DNA of 64,000 nt from Cupriavidus sp. D39 (GTDB lineage Bacteria > Pseudomonadota > Gammaproteobacteria > Burkholderiales > Burkholderiaceae): NCBI RefSeq assembly GCF_026627925.1, contig NZ_JAPNLE010000009.1, positions 3,224,001 to 3,288,000 on the forward strand, read 5' to 3'. The notes under the pieces are model-generated. The model was not told where the DNA came from and did not search any database. It saw only the letters and a program-made list of their open reading frames with translations. The translations under genes and the position numbers were made by a program. Positions 10,707 to 23,909 of the stretch are shown here, piece after piece; within the stretch, counting starts at the first letter, position 1, and every line of letters starts with the position of its first letter.

Positions 10707-10937
10707 ATGAGCACCCTGCATTCCTTGAGCAAGGCGGTCTTGATCGGTATTGCGGTAGCTGGCATGGCGGGCTGCGCCGATATGACACCAAAGCAGCGAA
10801 ACACCGCAATCGGTGCTGGCGTTGGCGCAGTGGGTGGCGCAGTCCTGACAGGCGGTGACGCACTAGGCACCCTGGGCGGCGCAGCGGTAGGCGGTGTCAT
10901 CGGTAACGTTACGACACCCAGCCATCGCGGGCGGTAG
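10707..10937 (+). CDS. Small glycine-zipper outer-membrane lipoprotein (OsmB-like)
   Basis: This protein of 76 residues has a lipoprotein signal ending in the lipobox GMAGC, so the mature chain begins at Cys20. It is followed by TPKQRNTAIGAGVGAVGGA and further GxxxG repeats, the glycine-zipper pattern of OsmB/SlyB/Rcp-type proteins. ATG 10707 has GGAGG nearby; an in-frame upstream start would bury the signal peptide. A role in envelope stress is suggested by family only. Confidence 0.8.
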   Translation: MSTLHSLSKAVLIGIAVAGMAGCADMTPKQRNTAIGAGVGAVGGAVLTGGDALGTLGGAAVGGVIGNVTTPSHRGR

Positions 10938-11011
10938 TGCACCGCAGCAGGACAGCGACCCCGGCCGGGGTGCGTTGACAAAGCCAGGACGCTCCCGTAA
11001 ATTGCGCGCAT

Positions 11012-11262
11012 CTGACCGGGAGAGCGCGCATATCTTGCGCCGCCGAAGGGGTATCACCCGAAAACTCTCAGGCACCATGGACTGGTTGGATCGGCTTGCA
11101 ACATGCACACGATGCACGCCGTACTCTGGAGAGCGGCACCCGCCACTGATCGATTCCATCGACAGCCATGGTGAGCGTGCCCACCGAAGGGGCGCGCAAG
11201 GTTTGGGTTTCCAGCAACCGGGATCCGCCTTGTAATCTCTCAGGTATCGAGGACAGAGGGGT
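11012..11262 (+). ncRNA. Tandem glycine riboswitch
   Basis: Two aptamers lie in series before gcvT. The first (about 11012-11094) has GACCGGGAGAGC, GCCGCCGAAGG and the hallmark ACTCTCAGGCA. The second (about 11123-11262) has CTGGAGAGCGGCAC, CCACCGAAGG and ATCTCTCAGGTATCGAGGAC. Tandem glycine aptamers upstream of gcv genes normally switch expression on when glycine is present. An intrinsic terminator follows directly, giving a plausible expression platform. Confidence 0.93.
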
Positions 11263-11263
11263 C

Positions 11264-11334
11264 ATCCGCCGCAGCGGATTTGGCAGCGCCATGGCGCGCC
11301 GAATCCTGCGGTGGATGGCCCTTTTTCGTTTTCG
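11264..11334 (+). terminator. Riboswitch-controlled attenuator terminator
   Basis: ATCCGCCGCAG (11264-11274) pairs with CTGCGGTGGAT (about 11306-11316), with a second hairpin GGCAGCGCCATGGCGC inside. A T-rich tract (CTTTTTCGTTTTCG) follows. It lies between the second aptamer and the gcvT start. Confidence 0.75.
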
Positions 11335-11364
11335 AACCGAGATTTGCCTTCCCCCGAGGATTCC

Positions 11365-12503
11365 ATGACGCTCCAGGCCACGCCCCTCAACGCCATCCAC
11401 CGCGCCCTCGGCGCCCGCATGGTCGACTTTGGCGGCTGGGACATGCCGGTCAACTACGGCTCCCAGATCGAGGAACACCATGCGGTGCGCAACGATGCCG
11501 GCATGTTCGACGTCTCCCACATGTGCGTCGTCGACCTCAAGGGCGCCAATGTGCGCCCCTTCCTGCGCGGCCTGCTGGCCAACAATGTCGACAAGCTGCA
11601 AACGCCGGGCAAGGCGCTGTACTCCTGCATGCTGGATGAAAAGGGCGGCGTCATCGACGACCTGATCGTCTATTTCTTCGCCGAGGACCACTTCCGCCTG
11701 GTGGTCAACGCCGGCACCGCGAACAACGACATCGAGTGGATCGCCGCGCGCAACGCCGCCACCAATAGCGGCGTGAAGATCACGCCGCGCCGGGGCGACA
11801 ATGCGCTCGACGGCGTGGCCCCGCTGGCCATCGTTGCCGTGCAAGGCCCCAACGCCCGCGCCAAGGTGTGGAGCGCTTTCCCTCGACCCAGCCCAGCGAA
11901 GCCCTGAAGCCGTTCAACGCCGTGGTGGTGCAGGACCCCGCCCTTGGCGAAGTCATGGTGGCACGCACCGGCTATACCGGCGAAGACGGTTTCGAGCTGG
12001 TAGTGCCGGCCGAGAACGTGGCCGGCCTGTGGGAAAAGCTGATCGCCGAGGGCGTTCGCCCCGCCGGCCTGGGCGCGCGCGACACGCTGCGCCTGGAAGC
12101 CGGCATGAACCTGTACGGCCAAGACATGGATATCCACACCTCGCCGCTCAACGCCGGCCTGGCCTGGACCGTGGATCTGCAAAGCGAACGGGACTTCACC
12201 GGCAAGGCGGCACTGGTCGCCGGCGGCAAGACCCAGCAGTTCGTCGGCCTGATCCTGCGTCCGGCTAACGGAAAGGCGGGCGGCGTGCTGCGCGCCCACC
12301 AGAAGGTCATCACCCCGGCCGGCGAAGGCGAAATCACCAGCGGCACCTTCAGCCCCTCGCTCAGCCAATCCATCGCTTTTGCCCGCCTGCCGCTCGACGT
12401 TGCCGTCGGCGCCGAGGTGCAGGTCGAGATCCGCGACCGCAAACTCGCCGCGACTGTGGTTAAACTGCCGTTTGTGCGCAATGGCAAGGCACTCGTGAGC
12501 TGA
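11365..12503 (+). CDS. gcvT: Glycine cleavage T-protein, aminomethyltransferase (frameshifted)
   Basis: The enzyme transfers the methylene group of the lipoyl-bound aminomethyl intermediate to tetrahydrofolate and releases ammonia. The N-terminal half has [13 protein letters not shown] and DVSHM; the C-terminal half has [12 protein letters not shown] and [13 protein letters not shown], so both T-protein domains are present. The frame breaks at 11880-11882: adding one C to the CCC run restores [14 protein letters not shown] and a 379-residue protein of normal length. As written the first frame ends about 180 residues in. It follows the glycine riboswitch and leads the gcvT-gcvH-gcvP cluster. 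Confidence 0.88.
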
Positions 12504-12606
12504 ACGCTCGCACCGGTCACAGCGCGCCTGCCGGCGGTTTCCCGATCGACGATCGACACCCCCGCCCGGCTGGCGCTGAAAAACAAATTGAATCTGGAGC
12601 AATCCC

Positions 12607-12987
12607 ATGAATTTCCCCGCCGACCTGAAATACACCGAGTCCCATGAGTGGGTGCGCGTCGAAGCCGACGGCACGCTGACCATCGGCATCACCGACCACG
12701 CGCAGGACGCGCTGGGCGACATCGTCTTCCTGGAGCTGCCGGAAGTGGGCAAGTCGGTCGGCGCCGGCGACGCGCTGGCCGTGGTGGAATCGGTCAAGGC
12801 CGCATCCGACATCTACGCCCCGGTCGCTGGCGAAGTCATCGCCATCAACGATGCCGCCGCCGCCGCGCCGGAAAGCGTCAATGCCGACGCCTTCGACGCC
12901 TGGCTGTTCAAGCTCAAGCCGGCCAACAGCGACGACGTGAACGGCCTGATGTCGGCCGACGCCTATAAAGCCAACGTCGGCGCCTGA
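12607..12987 (+). CDS. gcvH: Glycine cleavage H-protein
   Basis: This lipoyl carrier of 126 residues shuttles the aminomethyl group between P, T and L proteins. The lipoylation site is Lys64 in [14 protein letters not shown], preceded by [18 protein letters not shown], the standard H-protein pattern. Length is typical. It lies 103 bases after gcvT in the same direction. The L-protein gene is not in the window. Confidence 0.96.
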   Translation: MNFPADLKYTESHEWVRVEADGTLTIGITDHAQDALGDIVFLELPEVGKSVGAGDALAVVESVKAASDIYAPVAGEVIAINDAAAAAPESVNADAFDAWLFKLKPANSDDVNGLMSADAYKANVGA

Positions 12988-12994
12988 CGCCAGA

Positions 12995-13024
12995 CCGTCA
13001 TTCCCGCCGCCACGGGAATGACGG
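12995..13024. repeat. REP-like inverted repeat between gcvH and gcvP
   Basis: CCGTCATTCCCG (12995-13006) and CGGGAATGACGG (13013-13024) form a perfect 12-base inverted repeat with a six-base loop. The core GTCATTCCCGC...GCGGGAATGAC is a widespread bacterial dispersed repeat. In this position it could moderate transcription from gcvH into gcvP. Confidence 0.65.
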
Positions 13025-13104
13025 ATGAAGATTGACGCGACGCGCCGGGCCGACCACCCGCCGCACCGCTCCCACGAGATCCTTGCCATGAACGCCCCCT
13101 GCCC

Positions 13105-16008
<2,904 letters not shown>

Positions 16009-16135
16009 GCTGGTATGAAGGCGGGGCTGCTGCTCGTCGCGGCAACCCCGGCGTTTTGCCAGCGCGCCTTGCCAACGCGCTATGCTCGGTGTGGATGCGC
16101 GGCCACCCGGCCGTGCCCGGAAAAACGGAGCACGC

Positions 16136-16677
16136 ATGTGGAATCTCAGCGCCCCATGGTGGGAATTCGTCCTGCGCGGACTGATCGTCTACGGCAGCCT
16201 GCTGGTGCTGCTGCGGCTTTCCGGCAAGCGCCAGATCGGGCAGCTGACTTCGCTCGACCTGGTGTTGTTGCTGGTGCTGTCCAACGCCGTGCAGAACTCC
16301 ATGAACGCCGGGGACAACTCCGTTGCCGCAGGGCTGATCCTGGCGGTGACGCTGGTCGCCGCCAACCTTGTGCTGGCGTGGCTGAGCTGGCGCAGCCGGG
16401 GCATCGAGAACGTCGTCGAAGGGCGGCCTGAGGTACTGATCCACGATGGCCTGGTGTTTGCCGACGTGATGAAGCGCGCGCTCGTCACACGCGACGACCT
16501 GCACAAGGCGCTGCGGCATGCCGGGTGCCAGCGCGTCGCCGATGTGCATTTCGCGATTCTCGAGAATGACGGCACGATCAGCGTGCTGGTAAAGAAAGAC
16601 GCGCCCCCACCCCGCCCAACGCGGCAGGCTCGCTGTGGCGCGCCCCCATTAACAACGATATGGACGCGCCGGTCTGA
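16136..16677 (+). CDS. DUF421/YetF-like membrane protein (frameshift near C-terminus)
   Basis: The N-terminus has membrane helices ([18 protein letters not shown], and [14 protein letters not shown] through about residue 85). The conserved [15 protein letters not shown] segment and a soluble C-terminal half with [12 protein letters not shown] and [13 protein letters not shown] are typical of the family. As written the frame runs on far into sdaA. One extra C in the CCCCC run at 16604-16608 gives an end at 16677 ([15 protein letters not shown]) and 180 residues, 32 bases before the sdaA start. Function is unknown. Confidence 0.8.
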
Positions 16678-16709
16678 ATCCGGCGCCAGCCAGCCCCCAG
16701 GAGCCTCCC

Positions 16710-18086
<1,377 letters not shown>

Positions 18087-18165
18087 GCGCATCGCCCCGG
18101 CAAATCCGATCACGCGCTTTCTGCTACGCTAGCCGCGCATCCACCCCAACCCACTGGAGTCCGGC

Positions 18166-18489
18166 ATGGTCAAGATCAGCATTCTCTACCCGCATAGGAA
18201 GGGCGGCAGGTTCGATATGGACTACTACCTGCAACGGCACATGCCGCGCGCCGTCGCGCTGTTCGGCCCGCATCCGGGCTACCACGGTGTGTCGGTGGAG
18301 CGCGGCCTGAGCGGCAGCGCGCCGGGCTCGGATCCGGCCTTTACGGTGGTGTTCAGTTTCCTGTTCGAGTCGCTGCCGGCCTTCGTCGCGGCGTCAAAGG
18401 CCGTCGGCAACGAGCTGCAGCTCGATATGCCCAACTACACCGATGCGGTGCCCGTGATGCAGATCAGCGAAGTGGTGAATATCGGCTGA
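18166..18489 (+). CDS. EthD-domain protein
   Basis: The protein has 107 residues. MVKISILYPHRKGGRFDMDYY, HMPRAVALFG and the closing DAVPVMQISEV match the small ferredoxin-like EthD family, whose members include monooxygenase accessory proteins and dimeric enzymes of unclear function. No oxygenase genes adjoin it, so a role cannot be assigned. It is 79 bases after sdaA and 56 bases before the ETHE1-like gene. Confidence 0.8.
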   Translation: MVKISILYPHRKGGRFDMDYYLQRHMPRAVALFGPHPGYHGVSVERGLSGSAPGSDPAFTVVFSFLFESLPAFVAASKAVGNELQLDMPNYTDAVPVMQISEVVNIG

Positions 18490-18545
18490 CACGCCCGCGG
18501 GCGGCGCTATCATGTAGCGTTCTTCCCCCATTGGCGGCCACAGCC

Positions 18546-19283
18546 ATGCAGACCTTTCATCAGCTATTTGACGAAACCTCGTCCACCTACACCTACCTGC
18601 TGATCGATGCCGCCACGCGCCAGGCGTTGCTGATCGACCCGGTGGACCACCAACTGGAGCGCGACATGGCGCTGCTGCAGGCCAGCGGCGCCACGCTGGC
18701 GTGGGTGGTCGAGACGCATGCCCACGCGGACCACATCACCTCCGCCGGCCATGTCGCACTGCAAACCGGCGCGCACACCGCGGCCCCCTCGGGTTGCGAC
18801 ATCCAACCCGCGCAAAAACAGCTGATCGACGGCGACACGCTGCAGTTCGGCACGCAGACGCTGCGCGCCATCCACACGCCGGGGCACACCGCTGGCAGCA
18901 TGAGCTACCTGTGGGAAGAAGCCACGCCCGCCGGCCCGATGCGCCGCGTCTTCACCGGCGACGCGCTGCTGATCGACGGTTGCGGCCGCACCGACTTCCA
19001 GTCCGGCGACGCTGGCACGCTGTACGACAGCCTCACGCAGAAGCTCTTCGCCCTGCCCGACGACACCGTGGTCTACCCCGCCCACGATTACAAGGGCCGC
19101 ACCGAATCCACCATCGGCTTCGAGCGCGCCAACAACAGCCGCGTGGCTGGGCGCACGCGTACCCAGTTCATCGAGATGATGGGGCAGTTGAACCTGCCCA
19201 AGCCGAAGCTGATCGATGTGGCGGTGCCCGCCAACCAGCGGCTCGGGCTGCGGGATGGCGAAAGCGTGCCGCACGGGGTGTGA
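18546..19283 (+). CDS. ETHE1-like persulfide dioxygenase (metallo-beta-lactamase fold)
   Basis: This protein of 245 residues has the metal motif ETHAHADHITS (HxHxDH), then IHTPGHTAGSMSY, a bridging Asp in FTGDALLIDGCGRTDFQ, and YPAHDYKG. GCGRTDFQSGD is typical of ETHE1/Blh, which oxidise glutathione persulfide to sulfite and use a single iron site. The start is ATG 18546 rather than an in-frame TTG five codons upstream. No rhodanese domain is fused. It is followed by an OsmC gene, which suggests a thiol/sulfur stress cluster. Confidence 0.85.
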   Translation: MQTFHQLFDETSSTYTYLLIDAATRQALLIDPVDHQLERDMALLQASGATLAWVVETHAHADHITSAGHVALQTGAHTAAPSGCDIQPAQKQLIDGDTLQFGTQTLRAIHTPGHTAGSMSYLWEEATPAGPMRRVFTGDALLIDGCGRTDFQSGDAGTLYDSLTQKLFALPDDTVVYPAHDYKGRTESTIGFERANNSRVAGRTRTQFIEMMGQLNLPKPKLIDVAVPANQRLGLRDGESVPHGV

Positions 19284-19346
19284 CGCACGCGCGCGAAAAG
19301 CAATAAGCTATCGGCCTTCGCAGGCACTTGAATGGAGAAAGAAGAC

Positions 19347-19826
19347 ATGGCCCAGTACACCGCAGAGATCCTCTGGCAACGTGGCGAGCAGGATTTCCTC
19401 GGCAACCGCTATAGCCGCAAGCACCTGCTGCGATTCGACGGCGGCGTGGAAGTGCCAGGATCCTCATCGCCCCATGTCGTGCCCCTGCCCATGTCGGACG
19501 CCGCCGCCGTCGATCCCGAAGAAGCCTTCGTTTCGTCGCTCTCCAGCTGCCACATGCTGTGGTTCCTCTCCATCGCCGCCAAGCACAAGTTCTGCGTGGA
19601 CCGCTACTTCGATGCCGCGGTCGGCACCATGGCGAAGAACGCGGAAGGCCGGATGGCCATGACGGTGGTCACGCTCAGGCCGGAGGTCGCCTTCTCCGGA
19701 GAGCGCCAGCCGACCCGCGAGGAACTGGCGCACCTGCATCACACGGCGCACGAGGCTTGCTTCATTGCCAACTCGGTGAAGTCGGAGGTGCGCTGCGAGC
19801 CTGTGTACGTGGGCGCGCAGGCCTGA
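19347..19826 (+). CDS. OsmC/Ohr-family peroxide-reducing protein
   Basis: This protein of 159 residues has the two Cys positions of the OsmC fold: SSLSSCHMLWFLS and HEACFIANSVKSEV, where paired cysteines reduce organic hydroperoxides. ATG 19347 is preferred to ATG 19332 because GGAGAAAG within the first codons of the longer version serves as the ribosome site. It lies 63 bases after the ETHE1-like gene on the same strand. Confidence 0.87.
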   Translation: MAQYTAEILWQRGEQDFLGNRYSRKHLLRFDGGVEVPGSSSPHVVPLPMSDAAAVDPEEAFVSSLSSCHMLWFLSIAAKHKFCVDRYFDAAVGTMAKNAEGRMAMTVVTLRPEVAFSGERQPTREELAHLHHTAHEACFIANSVKSEVRCEPVYVGAQA

Positions 19827-19908
19827 TTGCCCCGCTGCACGCCGCGGGCCTGCCAGCGATTCGGACTGATTCGGACTGCTCCGATTGAGCAAGCATGCAG
19901 ATTGCGCT

Positions 19909-21378
19909 ATGTTGGGGGCCCGCTGCCCGACCGCTCCTGCAGGTGCCCATTTGCCCGCCACGCCAATATCCGCCCCGGATCGCCAGCGCCGCCGCTTGCT
20001 GAAGGCTGCCGCTCTTGCCGGCGCTAGCGCCGGCTGCGCTTGCAGCGCGCCGGACCCATTGGTGGTGGACGACGTCAGCCAGTTGAACCCTATCCGCGTG
20101 GCGCAGTTGGCCACGCCGGCCAGCACGGCGCAGATCCAGCAAGCCTTGCGCGAAAGCGCCGGGCCGGTATCGATCGGCGGTGCGCGCTTCAGCATGGGCG
20201 GACAAGTGGCCATGGCCGATTCGCTGCATCTGGACATGCGCGGGATGAACCGCCTGGTATGGCTGGACGTGGCGGGCCGGCATGCCCGGGTGCAGGCCGG
20301 CATGCGCTGGCGCGATCTACAGGAAATCCTCGATCCGCACGACCTCGCCGTCAAGGTGATGCAGAGCTATAGCGATTTCTCGGTGGGCGGGTCGGTCTCG
20401 GTGAATTGCCATGGGCGCTACGTCGGGGCCGGTCCGGTGGTCGAGTCAGTGCGTGCGCTGCAACTGGTGGGCGCCGACGGCAATGTCCGCGAGCTGAGCC
20501 GGAATAAGGACGCGGCACTTTTCCGTGCTGTCGTTGGCGGCTACGGCGGCCTGGGGGTGATCTCCGAGGTGGAGCTCGACTTGGCGGTCAATGGCGTGAT
20601 TGCCCGCCATGCGCAGCGCGTGACGCTGCCTGACTATCCCGCATTCTTTCGCGATCAGGTGGTGGGCAACCCCGCAGTGGTGCTGCATAACGCCGACCTC
20701 GCGCCGCCGGACTTCGACCAACCGCTAGCGGTCAGCTGGATTGCCTCCGACGCAAAGCTGACCCAGAGCGAACGCCTGGTGCCACGCAAGCTGAACTACG
20801 CACGCGAGCAGAACCTGATCTGGGCCGCGTCGGAATTGCCTGGCTCACAATGGTTGCGCGAGCGCTACGCCGAGGAAAACCTGCTGCGCGAGCGTGCCGT
20901 TGTGCACCGCAACTTTGAAGCCAGTCTTGATACCGCCTCGCTGGAACCACGCACGCGAATCTTCTCGACCTATCTGCTGCAGGAGTATTTCATCCCGGTA
21001 GCCGCGTTCCTGCCCTTCGCCAGGCGGATGGCGGACATCCTGCGGCGGTATCAGGTCAACGCCTTGAACATATCGATCCGGCACTCCCCGCCAGATACGA
21101 CCACGCTACTAGCCTGGGCACCCACCGAGGTGTTCTCCTTCGACAAGCAGCGAAGCAGCCAGAGCGCCGATTTCGCCACGCGACAGTGGACGCAGCACCT
21201 GATCAACGCAGCACTGGACGCCGGCGGGCGCTACTACCTGCCTTACCGCCTGCATGCGACACCGGACCAGTTCCTGCACGCCTACCCCGAAGCGGCGGCG
21301 TTTGCGCGCATCAAGAAGCAGGTAGATCCTGCCTATCGATTCCGGAACCAGCTTTGGGAGAAGTACCTGCCAGCGTAG
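19909..21378 (+). CDS. Exported FAD-linked oxidoreductase (PCMH/VAO type)
   Basis: This protein of about 489 residues has a twin-arginine signal RQRRRLLKAAALAGASAGC; the AGC could act as a lipobox. The FAD domain shows PVSIGGARFSMGG and VGGSVSVNCHGR, with VVGGYGGLGVISEVELD, the pattern of FAD_binding_4 proteins related to sugar-lactone oxidases. The C-terminal half is a cap region without a diagnostic motif. Starts at ATG 19909 or TTG 19885 are both possible. Tandem copies of GATTCGGACT just upstream (19859-19878) may be regulatory. The substrate is unknown. Confidence 0.8.
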   Translation: MLGARCPTAPAGAHLPATPISAPDRQRRRLLKAAALAGASAGCACSAPDPLVVDDVSQLNPIRVAQLATPASTAQIQQALRESAGPVSIGGARFSMGGQVAMADSLHLDMRGMNRLVWLDVAGRHARVQAGMRWRDLQEILDPHDLAVKVMQSYSDFSVGGSVSVNCHGRYVGAGPVVESVRALQLVGADGNVRELSRNKDAALFRAVVGGYGGLGVISEVELDLAVNGVIARHAQRVTLPDYPAFFRDQVVGNPAVVLHNADLAPPDFDQPLAVSWIASDAKLTQSERLVPRKLNYAREQNLIWAASELPGSQWLRERYAEENLLRERAVVHRNFEASLDTASLEPRTRIFSTYLLQEYFIPVAAFLPFARRMADILRRYQVNALNISIRHSPPDTTTLLAWAPTEVFSFDKQRSSQSADFATRQWTQHLINAALDAGGRYYLPYRLHATPDQFLHAYPEAAAFARIKKQVDPAYRFRNQLWEKYLPA

Positions 21379-21415
21379 GGTGCCGGCAACAGGCCCGGTA
21401 CCGCGCTTGGCTAGC

Positions 21416-22531
21416 TTAGCTAGCCCAGCTATCGCAGGTCTGCCGCACCGTTTCGCGCAGGCTGCGGGTCGTGCTCTCGATCTGGCGCACGCGTTCCGCG
21501 TCGCCGTTGCGGCTTTGCGCCAGCGCGCGGATATTGGCCAGGGCGTCGAGCGAGCCCAGCGCTTCGGCATGCGGCACCAGCGCGTCGCAGATCGAGATGA
21601 TGTGGTCGGCAATCGGCATCCGGGTCAGTTCGTTGGGATGCACGTACTCGCCTTCCAGTCCGAAGCGGCACGCCTGGAAGCGGTTGAAGGTGTAGACCAG
21701 GTAATCGTCTTCCTGCGGCATGAAGGGGCGCGACAGCAGCAGGTAACGCGCAAGCGCCTGGATGTAGGCGGCGATATCGCAGGCGCGCCCGACCGTGAGC
21801 GGCGTGTCCATCACGCGGACTTCGATGGTGCCGAACTCCGGCTTGGGACGGATATCCCAGTAGAAGTCCTTCATGCTCTCGATCACGCCCGTGTTGCGCA
21901 TCTTGTCGAAGTACGCGGTGAAGGCATCCCAGGTGAGCAAGTGCGGCGCGCGCCCGCTCATCGGGAAGGCGGCGACGGAATTCAGCCGTGCCGAGGCGAA
22001 GCCGGTGTCCACCCCTTGCACATAGGGCGACGAAGCGGCCAGCGCAATGAAATGCGGCACGTAGCGGCCGATGGCGTGGAGCAGGAACAGCGATTCATCG
22101 GCGCTCGGGCAGCCGATGTGCACGTGCTGGCCGAACACCGTGAACTGCTTGGCCAGATAGCCATAGAGCTCGGAAATGTACTGGTAGCGCGGCGAATCGG
22201 AGATGGTGCGGTCGGCCCATTGCTGGAACGGGTGCGTGCCGCCGCCGCAGATGCCGAGGTTGAGCGAGCGCGAGGCGTCGACCATCAGGTCGCGCATGGT
22301 GCCGAGCTCAATCAGCGCCTGTGCATAACTCTTGCAGATGCCGGTGCTGATCTCGATCATCGAGGGGCTGATCTCGGGCTTGATGTCGCCGGCGTGCTGC
22401 GCGCCTTTCAGCGCACGCAGCAAATCCGGCGCGAACGGCGCCAGGTCGTAGTCATGCCGGTTGACGAGCTGCAGCTCCAGTTCCACGCCAAACGTCAGCG
22501 CCTCGGAGTGCTTGAACGGTTCGAGTGACAT
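21416..22531 (-). CDS. ybdK: YbdK-type carboxylate-amine ligase (glutamate-cysteine ligase type 2 family)
   Basis: This protein of 371 residues, the usual length, has [21 protein letters not shown] at the start, then [22 protein letters not shown] and [15 protein letters not shown], all typical of the family, which has weak gamma-glutamylcysteine ligase activity. The start codon overlaps the stop codon of the CPA2 antiporter gene (TGATG), so the two are translationally coupled. The longer in-frame extension lacks family similarity. Confidence 0.9.
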   Translation of the reverse strand: MSLEPFKHSEALTFGVELELQLVNRHDYDLAPFAPDLLRALKGAQHAGDIKPEISPSMIEISTGICKSYAQALIELGTMRDLMVDASRSLNLGICGGGTHPFQQWADRTISDSPRYQYISELYGYLAKQFTVFGQHVHIGCPSADESLFLLHAIGRYVPHFIALAASSPYVQGVDTGFASARLNSVAAFPMSGRAPHLLTWDAFTAYFDKMRNTGVIESMKDFYWDIRPKPEFGTIEVRVMDTPLTVGRACDIAAYIQALARYLLLSRPFMPQEDDYLVYTFNRFQACRFGLEGEYVHPNELTRMPIADHIISICDALVPHAEALGSLDALANIRALAQSRNGDAERVRQIESTTRSLRETVRQTCDSWAS

Positions 22532-23745
22532 CAGCGTCCTCCTCCATTGCTTCTGACCTCGCCCGCATAGCGAAGTGCCCAGGCCGCCATCGTGGGCCCA
22601 AGCAACTGCTCGATCGCCAGCGTGCACAGGATGATGGCTGCCAGTGGCTCACCCGTGGTGGGATACAGCAGCGCGACATCGCTCATCAGCAAGTACGCGA
22701 GGCCAGACATGGGTGCCAGTGCAAGCCCGAGGGCCACGCACTGCTTCATGCTCAGCCCCGAGAACGAACCCAGCGAGGCCACGCCTACCAGCTTGGCGAA
22801 GTGACGCAGCAGTACCAGCACACACGCGGCGCCACCACCAATGGCCCAGTCGTGCGCGGTCAGCGGCAAGCCGAGCGAGACCACCATCACGATGATCAAC
22901 AGGCTGCCCGCGCTGCCGAAGTGCGCCGGCCACACGCGCGGCTGGCTGTCCTGGTGCTTGAACACCACACCGGCCAGCATCAGCGTGAGCGGCATCGACA
23001 GCTTGAGCACGCGCGTGAGCGCCAGCGTGAACAGCACCAGCCCCACCAGCACCAGGAAGCTGTAGTGATCGTCCGTTTCCATGCGCGCGTAGATCGCGTG
23101 GCCAAGCTTGCCGACGACCCAGGCCAGCAGGCAGGAACCCGCCAGCAGGTAGAGCGGATGCAGCAGCGCCGCGCCCAGGTTGCCGTACTCGGAATGCAGC
23201 CAGCCGGTGGCGACCTGGACGATCGCGGCGGCGTAGATGCTGTTCAGCGCGGCCATGGCAAGCAGGCGCTCCGTCACCTGGCCATCGGCGCGCAGCTCGT
23301 TCTTGAGCTGCAGCACGATGGTGGGCGAGGTGCTGACGGCAATGCCGCCGGCCAGGATGGCGACTGCCGGGCTCACGCCGATCCATTGCAGCACCGCGGC
23401 CGCCAGGCCCCAGGTCAGCAGGCTTTCAAAAGCACTGGTGAATAGCAGCCAGCGGTTGGCGCGCAGCCAGGTGAGCGAGAGCCGGTGCCCGAGCTCGAAC
23501 AGGGCCAGCGCCAGCGCCATGTCGATCAGGATGCGGGTCTGCGCGATCATGTCCTCGTCCACGATGCCGCGGCCGAGCATGCCGGCCGCGAGGCCCGTGG
23601 CGGCGTAGCCGACGATGCGGGGCAGCCGCAGGTACGTGCGGCATATCTCGCCCGCCAGGCCGGCGCCCACCAGCGCCAGCCCGACCCAGAAAAGCCCGCC
23701 CGGTGCCAGGGGCAGGCTTGGAAACAATTGGCTCAGTCCATTCAT
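22531..23745 (-). CDS. CPA2-family cation:proton antiporter
   Basis: This integral membrane protein of 404 residues has about 12 helices. [17 protein letters not shown] and [12 protein letters not shown] match the core, and [16 protein letters not shown] the central helix of KefB/GerN-type exchangers. No C-terminal TrkA-N domain is present, so it is the short form. It precedes and overlaps the ybdK-like gene. Two inverted repeats at 23780 and 23824 lie in its promoter region. Confidence 0.88.
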   Translation of the reverse strand: MNGLSQLFPSLPLAPGGLFWVGLALVGAGLAGEICRTYLRLPRIVGYAATGLAAGMLGRGIVDEDMIAQTRILIDMALALALFELGHRLSLTWLRANRWLLFTSAFESLLTWGLAAAVLQWIGVSPAVAILAGGIAVSTSPTIVLQLKNELRADGQVTERLLAMAALNSIYAAAIVQVATGWLHSEYGNLGAALLHPLYLLAGSCLLAWVVGKLGHAIYARMETDDHYSFLVLVGLVLFTLALTRVLKLSMPLTLMLAGVVFKHQDSQPRVWPAHFGSAGSLLIIVMVVSLGLPLTAHDWAIGGGAACVLVLLRHFAKLVGVASLGSFSGLSMKQCVALGLALAPMSGLAYLLMSDVALLYPTTGEPLAAIILCTLAIEQLLGPTMAAWALRYAGEVRSNGGGR

Positions 23746-23779
23746 GGCTTATATGGTAGCGGAGGCACATGACATTCCA

Positions 23780-23837
23780 TGTCGGAGTTTGTCCGACAGG
23801 GCACGGTAGTTGCTGTCAACGTGACGTGTTCACACGT
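23780..23837. promoter_or_regulatory. Two inverted repeats in the antiporter promoter region
   Basis: TGTCGGA-N5-TCCGACA (23780-23798) and ACGTGT-TC-ACACGT (23824-23837) are perfect inverted repeats 35 to 90 bases upstream of the antiporter start. Either could be an operator or the second could be part of the neighbouring terminator. The binding protein is unknown. Confidence 0.4.
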
Positions 23838-23872
23838 AAAAAAACGCCATCTTACAGGGATGGCGTTTTTTT
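23838..23872. terminator. Terminator of the TPR gene
   Basis: AACGCCATC pairs with GATGGCGTT around the loop TTACAGG, with A and T tracts on each side. It lies downstream of the TPR gene on the minus strand. Confidence 0.9.
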
Positions 23873-23909
23873 ATCGTGACTGAGTCGCGGATGCGGCTGG
23901 CTCCCGAGG

